Assembly (NCBI GenBank): GCA_946412245.1
Contig: CAMKGM010000031.1
Span: 1-35,029 of the forward strand
Reading direction: 5' to 3'
Length of the DNA: 35,029 nt
Source of the DNA: an uncultured Bacteroidales bacterium
GTDB lineage: Bacteria; Bacteroidota; Bacteroidia; Bacteroidales; Muribaculaceae
The position numbers and the translations under genes are program-made. Shown here in pieces: positions 31,440-35,029 of this stretch. Position 1 is the first letter of the stretch, and each line of letters begins with the position of its first letter. The notes beneath the pieces were generated by a model that saw only the letters and a list, made by a program, of their open reading frames with translations, did not search any database and was not told where the DNA came from.

Positions 31440-32228
31440 ATGAGCGAAGGATTATATTCAATGGAAGCTAAGGATTTTGACAAAACCTTAGACCTATCAA
31501 AGATAAAGCCGTATGGCGACACGATGAACGACGGCAAGGTGCAGCTCAGTTTCACTCTGCCCGTGCCTTGCGGAGCCGAGGCTGTGGAGGCCGCCAAGCA
31601 GATGCTGCGCAAAATGGGCCTCGAGAACCCCAGCGTGGTCTTCTATAAGGAACTGACCCCCGGTTTCACCTTCTTCAACTGCTATGGCAGCTGCACACAC
31701 ACTGTCGATTATACTACCATCTATGTGCCCAAGGTGGAATCGAACACCATGGATATGTACACCACCGACGAGTACATCAAGGAGAACATAGGCCGCAAGA
31801 TTGTGATTGTGGGTGCCTCAACGGGCACCGACGCACACACCGTGGGCATCGACGCCATCATGAACATGAAGGGCTATGCCGGCCACTATGGCTTGGAGCG
31901 CTACGAGATGATTGAGGCTTATAACCTGGGTTCACAGGTGCCCAACGAGGAGTTTATTGCTAAGGGCATCGAACTCCATGCCGACGCCCTGCTGGTGTCG
32001 CAGACGGTGACCCAGAAAGATGTGCACATCAAGAACATGACCGAGTTTATCGAACTCATGGAGGCCGAGGGCCTGCGCGACAAGATGATTTGCTGCTGCG
32101 GCGGTGCGCGCATCACCCATGAGTTGGCCAAGGAACTGGGCTTCGATGCCGGCTTCGGAATGAATACCTATGCCGACGATGTGGCCTCGTTTGTGGTTCA
32201 AGAGATGGTGAAGCGAGGCATGAAATAA
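31440..32228 (+). CDS. kamE: Lysine 5,6-aminomutase, beta subunit (cobalamin- and PLP-binding)
   Basis: A 262-residue small subunit of the aminomutase. It binds adenosylcobalamin through a Rossmann-like domain and holds PLP on a lysine. His133 in TDAHTVG is the DxHxxG cobalt ligand, and Lys144 in MNMKGYAGHYG is the PLP-binding lysine; both have the same numbers as in the Clostridium sticklandii enzyme. The remaining B12 pocket (LLVSQTVTQKD, CCGGARITHELA) is also present. An N-terminal dimerisation region precedes it. No ribosome-binding sequence other than the A-rich repeat tract lies before the ATG, so the tract may affect how much KamE is made relative to KamD. Confidence 0.96.
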   Translation: MSEGLYSMEAKDFDKTLDLSKIKPYGDTMNDGKVQLSFTLPVPCGAEAVEAAKQMLRKMGLENPSVVFYKELTPGFTFFNCYGSCTHTVDYTTIYVPKVESNTMDMYTTDEYIKENIGRKIVIVGASTGTDAHTVGIDAIMNMKGYAGHYGLERYEMIEAYNLGSQVPNEEFIAKGIELHADALLVSQTVTQKDVHIKNMTEFIELMEAEGLRDKMICCCGGARITHELAKELGFDAGFGMNTYADDVASFVVQEMVKRGMK

Positions 32229-32273
32229 TACTGAGATTATTAACACTATTAATTAACATAAAACCATACAACA

Positions 32274-32933
32274 ATGGATAAATATCAAATAAGAGAAGTT
32301 ATCGCAAAGCGTGCTGCCAAGGAGCTGCACGACGGAGATGTTGTGAACCTGGGTATTGGTATTCCTACCATGATTCCAAACTATTTGCCCGAGGGCGTAT
32401 CGGTTACACTGCAGACCGAGAATGGTGCCATGGGCATGGGTCCCACACCTGCTGAGGGTGCTGAGGACAAGAACCTGATTAACGCCGGCGGTGGCTACAT
32501 CACCCTCAATCCCGGTGCTTGCACATTCGACTCGGCAACTTCGTTCGCCATCATTCGCGGCGGTCATGTGAACGTGTCGTTCTTGGGCGCACTGCAGGTT
32601 GACGAGAAAGGTAACCTGGCTAACTGGATTATTCCCGGCAAGATGGCTCCCGGCATGGGTGGCGCAATGGACCTCGTAGTGGGTGCAAAGCGTGTGATCT
32701 TGACCATGGAGCACACTCAGAAGGGCAATCCCAAGATTCTCACCGAGTGCACACTGCCTCTCACCGCAGCCGGCCAGGTGAACATGATTATCACCGAGAT
32801 GGGTGTGATGGACATCACTCCTGAGGGCATCGTGTTGCGCGAGATTCATCCCGAGTTCACCGTTGAGCAGGTGCAAGCTGCCACGCAGGCTAAGCTCATC
32901 ATCTCGCCCGACCTGAAACCCATGGACATCTAA
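32274..32933 (+). CDS. atoA: Acetoacetate/butyryl CoA-transferase, beta subunit
   Basis: A 219-residue beta subunit of the heteromeric CoA-transferase, the partner of the alpha subunit at 22961. Catalytic Glu49 lies in [10 protein letters not shown], which forms the covalent CoA thioester. The sequence is otherwise normal: [49 protein letters not shown] and a long Gly-rich [24 protein letters not shown]. It lies 45 bases after kamE and 16 before crt, so it is close to the genes that make butyryl-CoA rather than to its own alpha subunit. Confidence 0.92.
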   Translation: MDKYQIREVIAKRAAKELHDGDVVNLGIGIPTMIPNYLPEGVSVTLQTENGAMGMGPTPAEGAEDKNLINAGGGYITLNPGACTFDSATSFAIIRGGHVNVSFLGALQVDEKGNLANWIIPGKMAPGMGGAMDLVVGAKRVILTMEHTQKGNPKILTECTLPLTAAGQVNMIITEMGVMDITPEGIVLREIHPEFTVEQVQAATQAKLIISPDLKPMDI

Positions 32934-32949
32934 TAAATCCTGAAAGGTC

Positions 32950-33729
32950 ATGACAGACTACAATTTTCTGAAGGTAGAGCGTCACGACGCGGTGACTGTG
33001 CTGAAAATTTCGGCTCCCAAGTCGCTCAATGCGCTCAACTCAACCATTCTCAAGGAACTGGGCGACTTTGTGGCTAACATCGACCCCGCTACCCGCGTGC
33101 TCGTCATTACCGGCGATGGCGAGAAGTCGTTTGTGGCCGGTGCCGACATCTCTGAGATGGCTAACCTCAATCAAGGCGAAGGCTACAAGTTCGGAGACCT
33201 GGGCGAGGGTGTGTTCCGTGCTATCGAAACACTGCCTATCCCCGTCATCGCTGCCGTTAACGGTTTCGCGCTGGGTGGAGGCTGCGAACTTGCCATGGCT
33301 TGCGACATTCGCATCGCTTCGGTCAAGGCTAAGTTTGGCCAGCCTGAAGTGGGATTGGGCATTATTCCCGGTTTCTCGGGCACTTACCGTCTGCCCAAGC
33401 TCATTGGTCAGGGATATGCCAAGGAGATGATCTATACCGGCAAGGTGATTCGTGCCGACGAGGCTCTGCGTGTGGGGCTGGTTAATGCCATCTATGAGCC
33501 TGAGGAACTGATGGACAAGGCTCTTGAAATGGCGCAGGCTATTGCCACTAAGGCTCCCCTCGCCGTCCAAAAGGCCAAGCAGAGCATCAACGAAGGCTAT
33601 GACCTGAATGCCGACCAAGCCATTGAGCTCGAGAATCGTCTCTTTGGCGAGTGCTTTGCAACCACCGACCAGAAAGAGGGCATGGCCGCCTTCCTCGAGA
33701 AGCGCAAGCCCGATTTTAAAGGAGAGTAA
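32950..33729 (+). CDS. crt: Enoyl-CoA hydratase / crotonase
   Basis: A 259-residue crotonase that interconverts crotonyl-CoA and 3-hydroxybutyryl-CoA in the cytoplasm. The oxyanion-hole segment FVAGADISEM, the catalytic Glu in GGGCELAMACDIRIAS, and the second Glu in FGQPEVGLGIIPG are all present; the following segment is FSGTYRLPKLIG instead of the more usual GGTQRL. Its place next to hbd shows the cell can also make crotonyl-CoA from acetoacetyl-CoA. It starts 16 bases after the CoA-transferase beta gene. Confidence 0.94.
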   Translation: MTDYNFLKVERHDAVTVLKISAPKSLNALNSTILKELGDFVANIDPATRVLVITGDGEKSFVAGADISEMANLNQGEGYKFGDLGEGVFRAIETLPIPVIAAVNGFALGGGCELAMACDIRIASVKAKFGQPEVGLGIIPGFSGTYRLPKLIGQGYAKEMIYTGKVIRADEALRVGLVNAIYEPEELMDKALEMAQAIATKAPLAVQKAKQSINEGYDLNADQAIELENRLFGECFATTDQKEGMAAFLEKRKPDFKGE

Positions 33730-33770
33730 AAACAGAAAAATATCATTTACATTAAACGTTTTATAAGACT

Positions 33771-34607
33771 ATGAAAATTTGTGTTATTGGAACCGGTACC
33801 ATGGCAAAAGGCATCGTCAAGGCTTTCGCAGCCAAGATGCCTGTGGTCATGAAGAGCCGCACGCAAGCCAGCCTCGACAAGGCCATGGCTTCAATCACTA
33901 AGGGCTATAGCAAACTGGTTGAAAAAGGCAAAATCGCTCAAGAAGCTATGGATGCTATGCTCGCTAACATCTCTACAACGACCGACTATGCAACCTTCGC
34001 CGATGCCGACCTGGTTATCGAGGCTGCCGTCGAGAACATGGAACTCAAGAAAGAGGTGTTCAAGGAGCTTGACCAAATTTGCAAACCCGAGACTGTCTTT
34101 GCTACCAACTCATCTTCGCTCTCAATCACTGAGATTGCCGCTTGCACAAGCCGCCCCGCTCAGTTCATTGGCTGCCACTTCTTCAACCCGGCCGACCGCA
34201 TGGCACTCGTTGAAGTAATCAAGGGCCAGCTCACCAGCGAAGAAACCGCAAAGATGATTGTGGACCTGACCACTGAGATTGGCAAGACTCCCGTTCCCGT
34301 GAACGAGGCTCCCGGCTTTGTGGTGAACCGCATCCTCATCCCCATGATCAACGAGGCTGTGGGCATCCTGGCCGACGGCATTGCCAGTGCTGAAGACATC
34401 GACAAGTGCATGATGCTGGGCGCTAACCATCCCATGGGCCCCTTGGCACTGGCCGACCTCATCGGTAACGATGTGAACCTGGCTATCATGGAGGTGCTCT
34501 ACAACGAGTTTGGCGATCCCAAATATCGTCCTCACCCGCTGTTGCGCAAGATGGTGCGTGCCGGACTCCTTGGCCGCAAGACCGGCGAAGGTTTCTATAA
34601 GTATTAA
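33771..34607 (+). CDS. hbd: 3-hydroxybutyryl-CoA dehydrogenase
   Basis: A 278-residue NAD(P)+-dependent dehydrogenase between 3-hydroxybutyryl-CoA and acetoacetyl-CoA. The Rossmann loop is GTGTMAKG, where most homologues have GAGTMGxG, so the third Gly is Ala. Later signatures are regular: [13 protein letters not shown], the catalytic His in [32 protein letters not shown] and [18 protein letters not shown]. Length is normal. It precedes the acyl-CoA dehydrogenase gene by 64 bases. Confidence 0.94.
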   Translation: MKICVIGTGTMAKGIVKAFAAKMPVVMKSRTQASLDKAMASITKGYSKLVEKGKIAQEAMDAMLANISTTTDYATFADADLVIEAAVENMELKKEVFKELDQICKPETVFATNSSSLSITEIAACTSRPAQFIGCHFFNPADRMALVEVIKGQLTSEETAKMIVDLTTEIGKTPVPVNEAPGFVVNRILIPMINEAVGILADGIASAEDIDKCMMLGANHPMGPLALADLIGNDVNLAIMEVLYNEFGDPKYRPHPLLRKMVRAGLLGRKTGEGFYKY

Positions 34608-34671
34608 TCAGTGAGCGTCCGAAACGCAAGCACTTTACTCTGAATTTTAAAACAAACTTAACATATAAATA

Positions 34672-35029
34672 ATGGATTTTAGTTATTCAAAGACAGAACA
34701 ACTATTCCTGCAAATGATTCGTTCATTTGCTGAGAATGAAGTAAAGCCTTTGGCAGCCGAAGTCGATGAGCAGGAGCGTTTCCCGCTGGAGACTGTCCAA
34801 AAAATGGGCAAGCTCGGTTTGATGGGTATTCCTGTGCCTGAGCAGTATGGCGGCGCTGGGGGCAACGTCCAGATGTATATCATGGCCGTTGAAGAACTCT
34901 CCAGAGTGTGCGCCACTACCGGCGTTGTGCTCTCGGCTCACACCTCTTTGTGCATCGCTCCCATCATGGAGCACGGCACCGAGGAGCAGAAGATGAAATA
35001 TTTGCCCAAGCTCGCTTCGGGCGAGTGGA
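34672..35029 (+). CDS. bcd: Acyl-CoA (butyryl-CoA) dehydrogenase, N-terminal part, cut by window end
   Basis: The first 119 codons of an FAD-dependent acyl-CoA dehydrogenase; the rest lies beyond the window. The N-terminal helical domain reads MDFSYSKTEQLFLQMIRSFA, then VKPLAAEVDEQERFP, KLGLMGIPVPEQYGGAGG and GVVLSAHTSLCIAPIMEHGTEEQK, typical of short-chain enzymes. From context it reduces crotonyl-CoA to butyryl-CoA, probably with electron-transfer flavoprotein (etfAB) encoded just downstream. The leader before ATG 34672 is A-rich with no promoter motif, so the gene belongs to the lysine operon. Confidence 0.92.
   Translation, partial: MDFSYSKTEQLFLQMIRSFAENEVKPLAAEVDEQERFPLETVQKMGKLGLMGIPVPEQYGGAGGNVQMYIMAVEELSRVCATTGVVLSAHTSLCIAPIMEHGTEEQKMKYLPKLASGEW

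Noticed and set aside
1-35029. CRISPR arrays, tRNA or rRNA genes
   Set aside because: No regularly spaced repeats of 25-40 bases and no cloverleaf or rRNA sequence were recognised; the ten-base tracts are too short to be an array.

Overview
The window reads as a chromosomal segment of a moderately GC-rich, anaerobic, probably gut-associated member of the Bacteroidales (Bacteroidota). The reasons are the promoter style (TTTG, about 20 bases, TAnnTTTG), the A-rich leaders without a clear Shine-Dalgarno sequence, and the gene families present (M13 peptidase, OmpH/Skp, alginate-export-type porin, SpoIIE phosphatase, a complete Kam lysine-fermentation set). I cannot name genus or species from the sequence alone.

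Layout. Positions 1-8104 hold housekeeping and envelope genes on the plus strand: the end of glycyl-tRNA synthetase, an FKBP-type prolyl isomerase lipoprotein, a metal permease fused to an HMA metal-binding domain, an M13 metallopeptidase, two secreted proteins of unknown function, an OmpH/Skp chaperone and an outer-membrane beta-barrel. Positions 8199-18103 form a tight three-gene unit: a membrane sensor fused to a SpoIIE phosphatase and a GHKL kinase-like domain, a STAS anti-sigma-antagonist protein, and a 2430-residue nonribosomal peptide synthetase (NRPS) of order C-A-PCP-C-A-PCP-reductase. The 551-base gap 18104-18654 carries a terminator, a 335-base element with 17-base terminal inverted repeats and five or more small hairpins, and the promoter of an AAA ATPase fused to a nuclease-like domain (18655-19974). 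A MATE exporter (20036-21364) and a convergent GntP-family permease (21408-22760, minus strand) follow.

Positions 22961-35029 are one long plus-strand operon for fermenting L-lysine to butyrate, acetate and ammonia. It encodes CoA-transferase alpha, 3-aminobutyryl-CoA ammonia-lyase, Kce, Kdd, KamA, KamB, KamC, KamD, KamE, CoA-transferase beta, crotonase, 3-hydroxybutyryl-CoA dehydrogenase and the start of an acyl-CoA dehydrogenase. Key catalytic residues are visible in almost all of them. Lysine goes to beta-lysine (KamA), to 3,5-diaminohexanoate (KamDE, kept active by KamB/KamC), to 5-amino-3-oxohexanoate (Kdd), then with acetyl-CoA to 3-aminobutyryl-CoA plus acetoacetate (Kce). Ammonia loss (Kal) gives crotonyl-CoA, which is reduced to butyryl-CoA, and the CoA is moved to acetoacetate. 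Crotonase and Hbd add the second route from acetoacetyl-CoA to crotonyl-CoA.

The most unusual part is 8199-21364: an apparently free-standing sensor/phosphatase/STAS module transcribed with a reductase-terminated NRPS and followed by a MATE exporter. Also notable are a low-complexity in-frame segment inside the NRPS reductase domain, tracts of a ten-base repeat family in two intergenic gaps, and the inverted-repeat element upstream of the ATPase.
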